Assembly: GCA_009664345.1 (NCBI GenBank)
Contig: CP043547.1
Location: 868,001 to 932,000 of the forward strand
Length of the DNA stretch: 64,000 nt
Direction: 5' to 3'
Source: Planctomycetales bacterium 10988
Lineage (GTDB): Bacteria; Planctomycetota; Planctomycetia; Pirellulales; Pb10988
Within the stretch, counting starts at the first letter, position 1, and every line of letters begins with the position of its first letter. A program made the position numbers and the translations under genes. The notes below the pieces were generated by a model, which made no database searches, was not told where the DNA came from, and saw only the letters and a list, made by a program, of their open reading frames with translations. Positions 55,194-64,000 of the stretch are shown piece after piece.

Positions 55194-56746
55194 CTACTTT
55201 TCAAGAGATTGGTGAAGAGTGGAATGCTCACTGTGAGCATTCTCTCGTCCTAGTGAAGCAAGAAGCGGAAAAAGAACAAAAAGAGGAGGAACGAGAACCC
55301 GTCTTCACGAATTTTGACGAGATCGGTGAGAATCGACACAAAGTACCGCTACTGTTCGATGTCATTCTAACGTTTCTGCTTACGCTTACCTTGAATTGGC
55401 CCAAGGGATATCAAGGTAAACTCTTTGTCCGAGGGTCTGCGGGAAAGCCAAGGTATCTCGATTCTCCCATCAAACTCTTTGCTTGGTTCGATGAACAATT
55501 TCATGTTGACTGGGCAAAAGGGCAAGGTTTTATCCCGGAATCACGTTTCTACGAAAGCCTCTTAAACCATGTAGAAGAATACGAAGCAATAGAACGCTTT
55601 CCTCATTTTCCTCCCTTGGCGGGGGTCTACTACATGACGGACGAACTTCCTCAAAGTGATGGAAGTGCCCTGGAAAAACTCATCGACTTCTTCTCTCCAA
55701 ACACCCCGGAAGATCGTCAGCTCATCAAGGCATTGATCCTTACCCTCCTTTGGGGTGGGCCCTCGGGAAGTCGTCCAGCCTTTCTGATTACCGGTCCGGA
55801 CCGAGACCCTACGCCAGAGAGACAGGGACGGGGACTTGGAAAGACAACCCTGGCTACACTGCTCAGCGAATTGGTCGGAGGACCGATGAGTTTCTCTTCC
55901 CATGAAGAAGTAGGACGTATCAAGAAGCGTCTTCTCTCCCCGGAAGCCGCGAAATATCGGGTGGCGCTACTCGATAATCTCAAAACTCGACGCCTTAGCT
56001 GGGCAGAATTGGAAGACTTGATTACTGCGGCAAAGATCAGTGGACATCGATTGTATCAAGGGGAAGGGCAACGGCCCAATACTCTGGTTTGGGTGTTGAC
56101 GTTGAATGGTGCCTCCTTATCGAAAGATATGGCAGAGCGGTGTATCGTGATCAAATTGGCACGACCTCAGCATGATCCTGACTGGGAGAGGAAAGTGAGG
56201 AATTATCTTCACGATCACCGAGGGGATATTATCTCCGACATTCGGCAGTTGTTGGAACAACCATCCGTCGAGAAGAAAGGGGAGAAAGGATTCTCGCGAT
56301 GGGCGGAGTGGGAAGCTCAGGTTCTTTGTAAGGTCGAGGACTTCGAGGCTTGTCAAACCATCATTCGGGATCGTCAGCAAGACGTAGACGACGATTCTCA
56401 GGAAGCGAACTTGATTCGAGACCAACTTCAACAAAAGCTACGACAGGGCGACTATGATCCACTTACCTGTTGTGTCTCGCTCGATTGCAGAACCTTGAGC
56501 CGTTGGCTATCGGATTGGCTAAATAAACCTTTGGCCCCCACGAAGGTCACTCCCTATCTGACGAACCTTCACATCCAGGAGATCGATCGTAAAAGGTGTA
56601 GCGCCGGTGCTCAATGGATATGGCGGGGCGTAGCATCACCACTGAACCAGAAGCCAGTGCCATATTATAGACAGGAGGAACCCGACGGTATAGTGACGGC
56701 ACTATGTTTCCATAAATCATTACTAGATTACAATTTATGGAAGTAG
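55190..56746 (+). CDS. D5-like/SF3-type replicative helicase
   Basis: 518 residues; ATGA overlap with the previous gene. Residues 1-45 are charged (EAEKEQKEEEREP). Residues about 160-340 form a P-loop ATPase: PAFLITGPDRDP...GRGLGKTTLATLL (Walker A), YRVALLDNLKTRRLSWAELE (Walker B), VWVLTLNGASLSKDMAERCI (sensor 1 Asn and Arg finger). The C-terminal 150 residues may be DNA-binding winged helix. Such helicases work with AEP primases in integrative plasmids and phage satellites. Confidence 0.75.
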   Translation: MTTFQEIGEEWNAHCEHSLVLVKQEAEKEQKEEEREPVFTNFDEIGENRHKVPLLFDVILTFLLTLTLNWPKGYQGKLFVRGSAGKPRYLDSPIKLFAWFDEQFHVDWAKGQGFIPESRFYESLLNHVEEYEAIERFPHFPPLAGVYYMTDELPQSDGSALEKLIDFFSPNTPEDRQLIKALILTLLWGGPSGSRPAFLITGPDRDPTPERQGRGLGKTTLATLLSELVGGPMSFSSHEEVGRIKKRLLSPEAAKYRVALLDNLKTRRLSWAELEDLITAAKISGHRLYQGEGQRPNTLVWVLTLNGASLSKDMAERCIVIKLARPQHDPDWERKVRNYLHDHRGDIISDIRQLLEQPSVEKKGEKGFSRWAEWEAQVLCKVEDFEACQTIIRDRQQDVDDDSQEANLIRDQLQQKLRQGDYDPLTCCVSLDCRTLSRWLSDWLNKPLAPTKVTPYLTNLHIQEIDRKRCSAGAQWIWRGVASPLNQKPVPYYRQEEPDGIVTALCFHKSLLDYNLWK

Positions 56747-56747
56747 T

Positions 56748-56864
56748 GTAGGTAGTGTAAGTAAATTCAGAAAGTTTTTTGGTGAGAATAAAACGATCAA
56801 AGGTCTTGTTTTCCATCTTCTAGAACTGAATCTTCAACAATAGAAAACAGCTTACACTACCTAC
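56748..56864. repeat. 14-bp perfect inverted repeat after the helicase gene
   Basis: GTAGGTAGTGTAAG (56748-56761) and CTTACACTACCTAC (56851-56864) with 89 bases between. GTAGTGTAG is itself a near-repeat. The spacing is too long for a terminator; it could be an origin or attachment site of the element. Confidence 0.45.
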
Positions 56865-57089
56865 ATCCTGCCATCTTCAATGATGAGATAAGTGACAGGA
56901 TGTGCCAGAGAGTTTTGAATAAGAGTTGTCGGCAAACGCGAGGATACCTTCATAAAAAGCTATAAAGCTGCCGCCAAGTCCATTCTTGCATCGATTCAAG
57001 AGCCGCGAATGGGGTAGTCAACGAAGATTGACCACTTCACCTTCTTCAATCTTCGATTGCGTCACCGCTTAATAACCATCGGCCTTCCT

Positions 57090-57120
57090 TTTGAATGTTC
57101 GGTTCTGGGGAACATTCAAA
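57090..57120. terminator. 11-bp stem hairpin
   Basis: TTTGAATGTTC and GAACATTCAAA around GGTTCTGGG. It lies just after the end of the reverse-strand kinase gene. There is no long T tract, so termination is only likely, not certain. The rest of 56865-57168 shows no gene. Confidence 0.5.
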
Positions 57121-57168
57121 TCGCCCCCCAATCGCAACCTTATCACCTGTCTCTTTGAAGATTGAAAG

Positions 57169-60100
57169 TCAGGACAAGTTTTTCAGTTGAGTGGCGGCAG
57201 CTAAAAGGTCTGGTGTTTCAAAACCTTCGGAAAATTGGTTAATAATCCCTGATAATGTTGCGATACCGTCAGAGTGACGACCCTGCTGATACCAAAGTCG
57301 CGACAGACTCATTGTGGCTCTCAATTCCAGGGACCTTGCCTCTTGACATCGTGAGCTCGTTAGTGCCCGATGGAAACAAGCTTCGGCTTCCGCCGAGTTC
57401 GTTGGTGTGAGCCGTAGAAGAAATTCTCCCTTGAGTCGGTGCATCTCTGGCTCGTAGAGGCCTATTCCCGTTTTCTTAACGACCGAGAGAGCCTCTTCCA
57501 AGGATGTGAAGCCGGTCATGACTTCTTCTTCTTTTTTGCTATAGGCTTCTGCTAGAAGCGTCAGGGAATACGCATGCCAGTGGGCAAGGGTGGCACCTCC
57601 TATCTCAAACCCTTGACGTATCAAATCAATCCCTTCCACGAATTGCCCCATCTCTACCAGAGCCCAGCCTTTCAGGACCGACCCGCCTGCAAGGTAGAAC
57701 TTTAGTCCTTGATCAGCGGCGAGAACTTGGAGTTCCTCGGTCATCTTGAAGGTTGCAGATACGTCCCGGAGGAATTGGTAGAGGATCGCTGCTGACAGCT
57801 GAGTATGTGCGAGACTGGTCGGATGGCCCAATTCTTGGGCAAGAGCGAGTGCCTCTTGGCTCCTCTTTAACGCCTGATCAGGATAACCTAACATCCATAA
57901 TGACTTGGCCCCATAGCTGAGACAGCAAACGCAGGGGTCGTGGCCACCAAAACGAAAGGCATGCGTCGAGTGCTCGCGGCGGTCGTAACAGGCGATCGCA
58001 TGCTCCAGATGCCGCTTCGCAGCGGACCAATTTCCAGTCAGACTGTAAGTCGGTCCCAATGCATGATGTGCCTGAAGAAGGAGGGCCGAGTCTTGTGCTT
58101 GTTGGGCCAGATCGAGCAACTGCGTTCCTTGCTTTAATCCGGCTGAGATCTCCCCGCGGGCGATATGAAAGAGAAATAGTCCCCACAGTGCCGGAAAGAG
58201 TTCGGGTGATTCTCCGAGTCCATGGCACAGTTCCTGCGCGCGGATGTATGCTCTTTCAACGTCGAATGCGGTCCAATCTTTTGTCGCGAACAAGGCAGGG
58301 CCTAGTACGATCTGGAGTGCAAGTTCCTTGCGGGCACGCTTGGGTGTGTCCGGTAATGAGGCAAGCATTGCAATACCTCGCTGAGCGAGCACAACTGCTT
58401 CCTGATTGGCGAACATCTGAGCAGCGTTCCGTGCCGCGATGAGGAAATGATCCGCAGCACGTTCAAAATCTCGTGCTGTCTCAAAAAGGGATGCCAAATC
58501 GGAAGCCACCTCCTCGCTTTTCTCTGCGTAGAAACTTAGTAATGCCTCGGCAACTGCGGTACTTAGCCTCGCTCTTCGAGTCGGCCCCAGCGATTCGTAC
58601 AGGACATTTTGATAAAGAACATGAACGAAGTGATAACGAACAGAGAGGGAGCGGTCTGGTAACTCCCGCTCTCGCATCATTCGGACGAAGTCGTGGATGT
58701 GGTCCAGTTCCTCTAATCTGTCTTCCACGACAGCCGCATCATACTCTAAAATGCGAGCCACAACTGCTGAATCAAACTCATAGCCCTGAACGCTGGCAGC
58801 CACCAACAGCCAGCGATCTTGCTCACTGAGCTGATCGATTTTCCGCTTCACCATGCCCTGAACCGATTCAGGCAGATCACGGCGAAGGTTCGGAACCGCT
58901 TCCCGCAACCTCCATCGGCCGTTTTCTTCAGCGATCACCTTCCGGTCGCGAAGATAACGGAGAAGGTCTGTCATAAAAAGCGGGCTTCCTTCGGTCTGTC
59001 TATGAAGGAAAGCTGCAAACTCTTCAGGAAAATCATGCTCGGGGAATTTGAGGGCGAGATAGCGTTCAAGTTCCGAGCGAGGCAAGAATTCTAGCGATAA
59101 CTCCCGGCATACGCCTCGTGATTGCAAGTCGAGTTTGATAGAGACGAATGGGTGCTTGCTTGCCGCCAAGTCAGTGGGACGATAGGTGAATACGAATAAA
59201 ACACGCGTTCCGGTACACCTTCCACCAAGATAAGCAAGAAGGTCAACGGTCGAAGCGTCTGCCCAGTGTAGGTCATCTATAAAGAACAGTAGCGGCCATG
59301 AACTTGATAGGTTCTGAAGAAATTTGCCCAGCTCTCGTTTCAAACGTTCCTGGGAGACCACCTTCGCTTCAGAGAGGTAAGATTCCAAGGGGGAATCCTG
59401 CGAGGTCGAGGGAGTTAGCTGTGCGTACCAACATGGAGCGGCCGCTCTCATCACATGGGTCACTGTCTCCCGTTGTTCTCCGTGAAGTAGATTCTCCAAG
59501 GCTTCGAGAAAAGGAAGATAGGCCTCGGTCCCGGCGAGACGTTCCGAACAGCGTCCCCGCGCCAAAAGGAAGGGACGACCATTGATTGTAAGATCGCCAA
59601 TAAAATCTTCTACGAGGGTGGTTTTGCCGATGCCAGGTTCACCGGTTACACAGACAAACAGACCGTTCCCAGCGGTAGCAGATTCATACGCACGAGATAA
59701 ATCCTCACGCTCCTTTTGACGACCTACAGTATGGCGTTGGATGGTAAAGGATGGTTGTCTGGCGAACTCCTTTTGTTGAGGTTCGCTCCAGCTCACCTGG
59801 ATTGTCGTTGGTAGAACGCGGCGTAAGTCCGCCGCAAAATCCAGTGCTGTTGTGTAACGGTCCTGTTGTGTCTTAGCTAATGCCTTAAGGCATACCCTTT
59901 CTAGCTCGGGAGGTAGATTGCTGGCAAGCTGTCGCGGTGGTTGGGGCTCATCCTCTCGCACTTGACGCAGCAGTTCATGTATACCGCCAGCCCGAAAGGG
60001 TGGGTGTCCAGTAAGCATCTGGTAAAGGACCGCCCCTAGGCTATAAATATCAGTACGCCCATCAATACGATGAGCTTCACCCGCAGCTTGTTCCGGCGAC

Positions 60101-60864
60101 ATATACCAAGGAGTGCCGGCTATAATCCCTTTCTCATTCCATCCCGCCTGCGTATCATCCAGGGCTAACCCAAAGTCCACCAGGACTGGCGCAATCTCAT
60201 TTGTTAGGAGTATATTGGCTGGTTTGACATCTCTATGAATGATGCGGCGGGCATGTGCGTGGCTAAGCGCATCCGCCACCGTGGATGCGATCGAAACTGC
60301 TTCTTGCCAGGTCGGACGGTGGCACTGTAGCCATCGGCTCAGGTCAATACCTTCGATAAAATCAGAGACAAGGTAAATTTGCTCTTGGTGAACACCGACA
60401 TCATGGACCGCCACGATACCTGGGTGGCGGAGCTGTGCTAACCGCTTTGCTTCTTGCAAAGTATGGTTCCGCTCGGGTTGAACGGCTTGGACTTGGTTGT
60501 GAAGCACTTTGATTGCCACGAGACGGCCTAGCCGAGCATCATAACCAAGATACACGTGTCCGAAACCGCCCGACCCCAATCGAGAACGTACCTGATAACG
60601 GCCGAAATTACTGGGCAAGGAAAGCCGTGCCTGAGATTCGGTCGTTTTCGTAGTGGGGAGCGTCCCAATTTCAGGAAGGATGGTAAGGAGCTGTTTGTCG
60701 ACGAACTGAAATTCCTGCCAACGCCGCAAGACTTCCGGCAGCAGCTCGGGACAATCGCGGCAGACGTCCTCCGGCGTTTTCTCCGAGTTGAGCAACGCTT
60801 CAAGCAATTCAAACACACGAGGGTTGCTAGTCATGAGTGTGTCCTCAAGCAGAGGATCATTCAC
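57169..60864 (-). CDS. Ser/Thr protein kinase fused to AAA ATPase and TPR-like repeats (PknK-like)
   Basis: 1231 residues; ATG 60864 overlaps the sigma-factor stop. Kinase domain about 90-350: GSGGFG (97-102), catalytic Lys K119 (VAIKVL), HRDVKPAN (210-217), DFG (230-232), SPEQAAGE. A STAND/AAA_16 ATPase follows: Walker A GEPGIGKTT (408-416), Walker B LLFFIDDLHWAD. The last 450 or so residues are helical TPR-like repeats (AKRHLEHAIACYDRREHSTH, LAQELGHPTSLAHTQLSAAI). No membrane segment. It likely senses a signal through the repeat region and phosphorylates targets such as the co-encoded ECF sigma factor; that link is inferred from coupling. Confidence 0.88.
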   Translation of the reverse strand: MNDPLLEDTLMTSNPRVFELLEALLNSEKTPEDVCRDCPELLPEVLRRWQEFQFVDKQLLTILPEIGTLPTTKTTESQARLSLPSNFGRYQVRSRLGSGGFGHVYLGYDARLGRLVAIKVLHNQVQAVQPERNHTLQEAKRLAQLRHPGIVAVHDVGVHQEQIYLVSDFIEGIDLSRWLQCHRPTWQEAVSIASTVADALSHAHARRIIHRDVKPANILLTNEIAPVLVDFGLALDDTQAGWNEKGIIAGTPWYMSPEQAAGEAHRIDGRTDIYSLGAVLYQMLTGHPPFRAGGIHELLRQVREDEPQPPRQLASNLPPELERVCLKALAKTQQDRYTTALDFAADLRRVLPTTIQVSWSEPQQKEFARQPSFTIQRHTVGRQKEREDLSRAYESATAGNGLFVCVTGEPGIGKTTLVEDFIGDLTINGRPFLLARGRCSERLAGTEAYLPFLEALENLLHGEQRETVTHVMRAAAPCWYAQLTPSTSQDSPLESYLSEAKVVSQERLKRELGKFLQNLSSSWPLLFFIDDLHWADASTVDLLAYLGGRCTGTRVLFVFTYRPTDLAASKHPFVSIKLDLQSRGVCRELSLEFLPRSELERYLALKFPEHDFPEEFAAFLHRQTEGSPLFMTDLLRYLRDRKVIAEENGRWRLREAVPNLRRDLPESVQGMVKRKIDQLSEQDRWLLVAASVQGYEFDSAVVARILEYDAAVVEDRLEELDHIHDFVRMMRERELPDRSLSVRYHFVHVLYQNVLYESLGPTRRARLSTAVAEALLSFYAEKSEEVASDLASLFETARDFERAADHFLIAARNAAQMFANQEAVVLAQRGIAMLASLPDTPKRARKELALQIVLGPALFATKDWTAFDVERAYIRAQELCHGLGESPELFPALWGLFLFHIARGEISAGLKQGTQLLDLAQQAQDSALLLQAHHALGPTYSLTGNWSAAKRHLEHAIACYDRREHSTHAFRFGGHDPCVCCLSYGAKSLWMLGYPDQALKRSQEALALAQELGHPTSLAHTQLSAAILYQFLRDVSATFKMTEELQVLAADQGLKFYLAGGSVLKGWALVEMGQFVEGIDLIRQGFEIGGATLAHWHAYSLTLLAEAYSKKEEEVMTGFTSLEEALSVVKKTGIGLYEPEMHRLKGEFLLRLTPTNSAEAEACFHRALTSSRCQEARSLELRATMSLSRLWYQQGRHSDGIATLSGIINQFSEGFETPDLLAAATQLKNLS

Positions 60865-61504
60865 CTGCTGGTGAAGAAGGTTCTGTTGGGGTGGTCGGAC
60901 ACAGATCGATCAGCCGCTCGGCCAAGCGAAGCCGGGCTCGATTTAATCGACGTTGCACCGTCTTGCTAGATACCCCGACCACCATCGCCGTCTCGATATG
61001 CGTTAATCCCTGGATGCCGACAAGCTCAAAGATTTCCCTTTCCTCTTCTGGAAGTCCCTCGATTGCCTCCAAGATCCGTTGGCCATGGGGGCTGAGATCG
61101 GCGACTGTACTGGAAGTAACGACCATTCCATCAACATCGGTTAATGGAACGGTAACCGGTCTTTCATCCACCCGACGAGCCAAATCATTCAGCTGCCAGC
61201 GAATATGCTGATTTGCAAGGGCGAAGAATCGTCGTACGGTCGGGGGGTGCGTCTTTTTCAACGCTGCGAGTAAGCCAGCGACCACTCCTCCGAGTAGTTC
61301 ATCGCTATCCAAGTTTACAGGAGGGCGTGTGAGCCGAGGATATCCCTTGTGTAAAAACCTGGCACAAAGCAAGTGTAGACGGCCAACGGCTCGCTCCAGT
61401 AACTCTCGGATGATAGGTTCCGTGGGATTGCCCCCAGCATGATCATCTTCAGGCAGGGCGTCCAGATATTGTTGGATTATGACTGTGGTTGAAGATTCGT
61501 CCAT
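60857..61504 (-). CDS. ECF sigma factor, planctomycete kinase-linked type
   Basis: 215 residues from ATG 61504. Region 2 is divergent (RPPVNLDSDELLGGVVAGLL, FFALANQHIRWQLNDLARR). Region 4 is clear (AIEGLPEEEREIFELVGIQG, THIETAMVVGVSSKTVQRRL, NRARLRLAERL). The translationally coupled kinase gene behind it is the standard planctomycete arrangement in which a kinase replaces an anti-sigma factor. Confidence 0.88.
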   Translation of the reverse strand: MDESSTTVIIQQYLDALPEDDHAGGNPTEPIIRELLERAVGRLHLLCARFLHKGYPRLTRPPVNLDSDELLGGVVAGLLAALKKTHPPTVRRFFALANQHIRWQLNDLARRVDERPVTVPLTDVDGMVVTSSTVADLSPHGQRILEAIEGLPEEEREIFELVGIQGLTHIETAMVVGVSSKTVQRRLNRARLRLAERLIDLCPTTPTEPSSPAGE

Positions 61505-61685
61505 CTCTGAAACACCCTAAAAAGTTGTACTTGAAAAATTTTATCGACTCTGATGTCCACCCGCTACTCCTAGTAAGAGTGAGAAGAAAATTCTGGGTTC
61601 CCTGCTCGCACCGACAAGGTAAATCGGTCTTGTCGCCAACCTACATTGGTGGCAAACGAACATTCAAGTTATGGGAGAAAAGACG

Positions 61686-62099
61686 ATGATTCGCGGACTA
61701 CTCTTGTTTATAGCCATCCTTGGGATTGCTGCTGGTGGAAGCTACGCATCTCATCATTCAGAGGATGGGGAAAAGGTCAAGATCCTCTCGGCAACTGAGA
61801 TTCGAGAGAGGGTAGAAGGAGCGGATGCCACGGCAACGGTTGTGCAAGTGACAATCGAGCCTGGTCAATCCGGCCTTCCCCATCGTCACCCTGGGCCGGG
61901 AATCGGCTACGTGCTGGAAGGCGAATACGAAATAGCAATCGATGACCAACCGCCCATGGTGCTCAAACCAGGCGAGACATTCTATGAACCCTCTGGCTGC
62001 CTACACCGGGTCTCTAGGAATCCGGGCAAAGTGAGAACCCGTCTCATTGCTGTTGTCCTGCATCCTCGCGATGCCAAGGAGATTGCCGTTGCGGAATGA
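61686..62099 (+). CDS. Secreted cupin-domain protein
   Basis: The start is ATG 61686 (GGGAG upstream), 137 residues. A signal peptide (IRGLLLFIAILGIAAGGSYA) precedes one cupin barrel. Motif 1 is GLPHRHPGPGIGYVLEGEYE (metal ligands His-x-His...Glu) and motif 2 is PGETFYEPSGCLHRVSRN. Single-domain periplasmic cupins bind metals or small molecules; the activity is not predictable. Divergent from the sigma-factor operon. Confidence 0.85.
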   Translation: MIRGLLLFIAILGIAAGGSYASHHSEDGEKVKILSATEIRERVEGADATATVVQVTIEPGQSGLPHRHPGPGIGYVLEGEYEIAIDDQPPMVLKPGETFYEPSGCLHRVSRNPGKVRTRLIAVVLHPRDAKEIAVAE

Positions 62100-62282
62100 C
62101 TGGTCGGTCATTCCAAACCCTTGGTCTCAGCAAGGCCAGTTCTTTCAGAGTTTATGGTCAAAAGTAATTGGACAGTCAATTTTTCCAAGTACCCCACTGT
62201 TTCTATTGAGATTTGACCACTGTCTTTTTGTTCCATCTATCTAACGCCTCGCGACGAGGCAAGTAAAACAAGGAAATTTATC

Positions 62283-63035
62283 ATGAAGATCGTAGTAATT
62301 GGCGGCAGCGGACTCATTGGCAAAAAGCTAATCCCCCTTTTGATTGAGTGGGGACACGATGCCATCTCGGCGTCCCCCTCCTCGGGCGTAAACACGCTCA
62401 CAAAAGAGGGCTTGGCCGAAGTACTAACCGGAGTAGACACTGTCGTAGACGTGACCAACTCACCCTCGTTTGAGGATAACGCGGTCCTTAAATTCTTTGA
62501 AACCTCTACTCGCAACATCCTCGCAGCGGAAGCAGTTGCTGGGGTCCAGCACCACGTAGCCCTATCGGTCGTTGGCGCAGATTGCATTCCAGACAGCGGC
62601 TATATGCGAGCCAAGGTTTCCCAGGAGCACCTAATCGAGACCAGTGGAGTGCCGTATACGATTCTCCGTGCCACCCAATTTTTTGAGTTCCTCCCCACCA
62701 TCGCAGGGCCAGGAACTGACACAGTCCGTCTCCCCGTTGCCCCCATTCAACCCATTGCGGGAGACGATGTTGCCAAGGCTCTGGCAGTCGTCGCTTTAGA
62801 GGCACCGAAAAACGACGCCATAGAAATAGCAGGGCCTGAATCCCTATCGATTGCTGAATTTGTTCGCAAAGCGCTGACTGCGATGGGGTATCAACGAAAC
62901 ATTGTCGATGACCCACTAGCACGTTATTTCGGGGCAGCATTGGATGAGTTTGGACTTAAGCCGAGGAAAGATAATCCGCTTATCAGTTCAACATATTTTG
63001 ATCATTGGTTTGACCTCGTTCCAGTTCGAAAGTAG
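62283..63035 (+). CDS. NmrA-like NAD(P)-binding oxidoreductase/regulator
   Basis: 250 residues with AAGGAA before ATG 62283. N-terminal Rossmann motif MKIVVIGGSGLIGKKLIPLL (GGxGxxG); VDTVVDVTNSPSFED and GVQHHVALSVVGADCI follow; substrate-side blocks are PYTILRATQFFEF and AGPESLSIAEFVRKAL. The Tyr-x-x-x-Lys dyad of classical SDRs is replaced by YMRAKVSQEHL, as in atypical NmrA-like members, which may act as redox sensors. Function unknown. Confidence 0.85.
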   Translation: MKIVVIGGSGLIGKKLIPLLIEWGHDAISASPSSGVNTLTKEGLAEVLTGVDTVVDVTNSPSFEDNAVLKFFETSTRNILAAEAVAGVQHHVALSVVGADCIPDSGYMRAKVSQEHLIETSGVPYTILRATQFFEFLPTIAGPGTDTVRLPVAPIQPIAGDDVAKALAVVALEAPKNDAIEIAGPESLSIAEFVRKALTAMGYQRNIVDDPLARYFGAALDEFGLKPRKDNPLISSTYFDHWFDLVPVRK

Positions 63036-64000
63036 ATGGGACAGGCTGCGGGGGGCGAAGCGAACCTTGATCGCCTAGTCAATTTCGCCCCCTCTTGGCC
63101 TCTAAGGTCACCATCTCGGGAAGTTCTTGGCATAGGCTCGGCCCCAAGTTTGAGCCAGCTCCAACATGAGACACGTTGGTGCAGTGATCCTTGCCGGGCT
63201 CTTTTTACAACAGGACTCGACAAATGTTAGTGGCCATCACCAAGAGACATCGAAGTGCTGCTCGGACGTAAAATTCAGGTTATTGGTCTCGATAAATGCC
63301 CTTGGCGACTCTTGTGACTTCGAGGCGTCTTAACACTCGATGGTACAACTTCCACAAAGACAAGTCGCACTTTGGAGCGAATTAAGCGACGAGAACAGAA
63401 TCCAAAAATTATGCGCTTCAGCTATATCTCGATGCCATCACGCCTCCCGTCTAACAGTTTTGAGAAAAAATATCCAGTATGCATCATTTCAAAGTTTCGC
63501 ATCCCCGTCTTTAGTTGAAAAGGAACTAAGGCAGGCGTTCGATGTCGAGCCTGAAAGGCGATTAAAGGCCATCTTGCGAGCCGTGAAATTGGGAACTCGC
63601 GTCAGGATTCCTGATTCTGCAATTGCTAGGCTTCGCACTTCCGAATAAAGCTATATCATTCCCTCTTCTAGATAAAACATGTTCATGAAGAACAGAAAAT
63701 TTTGTGATCAGCTGCTCTATATTCTCCGGTGATGAAACTTCACTCTAGGTCAACTTGTCAAAAGAGCTTTCCTAGCGCTGACACTTCTGGTGATCACTTC
63801 GAAAGACTTTTGGGCTTCCCTTTCTCTGACACTACGCATTTCACGCGTCCTCTCCGACATCCAGAAGAAACAACAGCGAGGCAGCTGATTTCCCTGTAGT
63901 TTTTCTATTTGCTAATGATGTTGAATTCTCGATATCGGAATGCTATTTCACCAGCTGTGGTGAAAGCTTTCGAAATTGATCTCGCGCGTACTCCTTTCTT
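63036..64000. other. No firm gene to the window end
   Basis: A frame at 63340-63648 ends VEKELRQAFDVEPERRLKAI...RIPDSAIARLRTSE and may be the 3' end of a small gene; the first half does not look like protein. Elsewhere (63050-63230 and 63660-64000) stops occur in all frames. No RNA recognised. Confidence 0.3.

Noticed and set aside
63340-63648. 102-codon frame near the window end
   Set aside because: Only the last third looks like protein; there is no ribosome site. Left as unassigned.

Overview
The window comes from a planctomycete, most likely a Gemmata-type one; this is inferred from gene content, with no rRNA present. The evidence is an extracellular ELWxSDG-repeat protein with a planctomycete LEDRxLLA-type N-terminal motif, a TIGR03067-type secreted protein, an ECF sigma factor coupled to a giant Ser/Thr kinase-ATPase-TPR protein, an esterase-DUF4185 fusion and many IS5/IS630/IS3-type elements. 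Two stable blocks (about 8.2-19.4 kb and 57.2-63.0 kb) frame a very rearranged accessory region.

1-8.2 kb is a junkyard: the end of the ELWxSDG gene, a tyrosine integrase cut by an IS5-type element, a 5'-truncated WD40 gene fused head-to-head with remnants of a type I-C CRISPR-Cas operon (cas5c and cas8c), a transposase stub and an IS630 with a frameshift slippery site. 8.2-15.3 kb holds a cobalamin riboswitch followed by nrdA, metE and nrdB. These are B12-independent replacements for B12-dependent ribonucleotide reductase and methionine synthase, so the cell probably switches this block on when B12 is scarce. The NrdB has Phe where the radical Tyr normally sits, which marks a class Ic (Mn/Fe) enzyme. 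TolC, ParA, ParB and tRNA-Pro(UGG) follow.

tRNA-Pro is an integration site. A roughly 2.35 kb segment (3' half of tRNA-Pro, integrase, IS) is present twice in inverted orientation at 19.34-21.70 and 28.76-31.11 kb. The two copies enclose asnS, an FAD oxidoreductase and fragments of a possible polymorphic toxin locus. A second, unusual integrase (31.25 kb) begins beside the truncated tRNA copy.

32.8-45.5 kb carries cargo and debris: a DUF2130 fragment, a sigma-factor/SnoaL/TIGR03067 cluster, an HxlR-isochorismatase-monooxygenase cluster ending in a deleted amidohydrolase, an NADPH:quinone-type oxidoreductase, a two-gene unknown operon and several IS elements. 45.8-49.2 kb holds the most interesting system: an overlapping gene pair encoding an Mrr-like nuclease + TIR + APAZ protein and a short, catalytically dead prokaryotic Argonaute, which is a predicted defence system. 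52.5-56.7 kb is a replication module of an integrated element: an XRE-type repressor with a repeat-type operator, an archaeo-eukaryotic primase with a zinc finger, a frameshifted TOPRIM-like protein and a D5-like helicase.

An AT-rich palindrome family (consensus TCAAAAAGYACTTTTTGA) occurs before metE, before nrdB and as a four-unit array that splits the IS3 transposase at 45 kb. It is not explained by any annotated feature.
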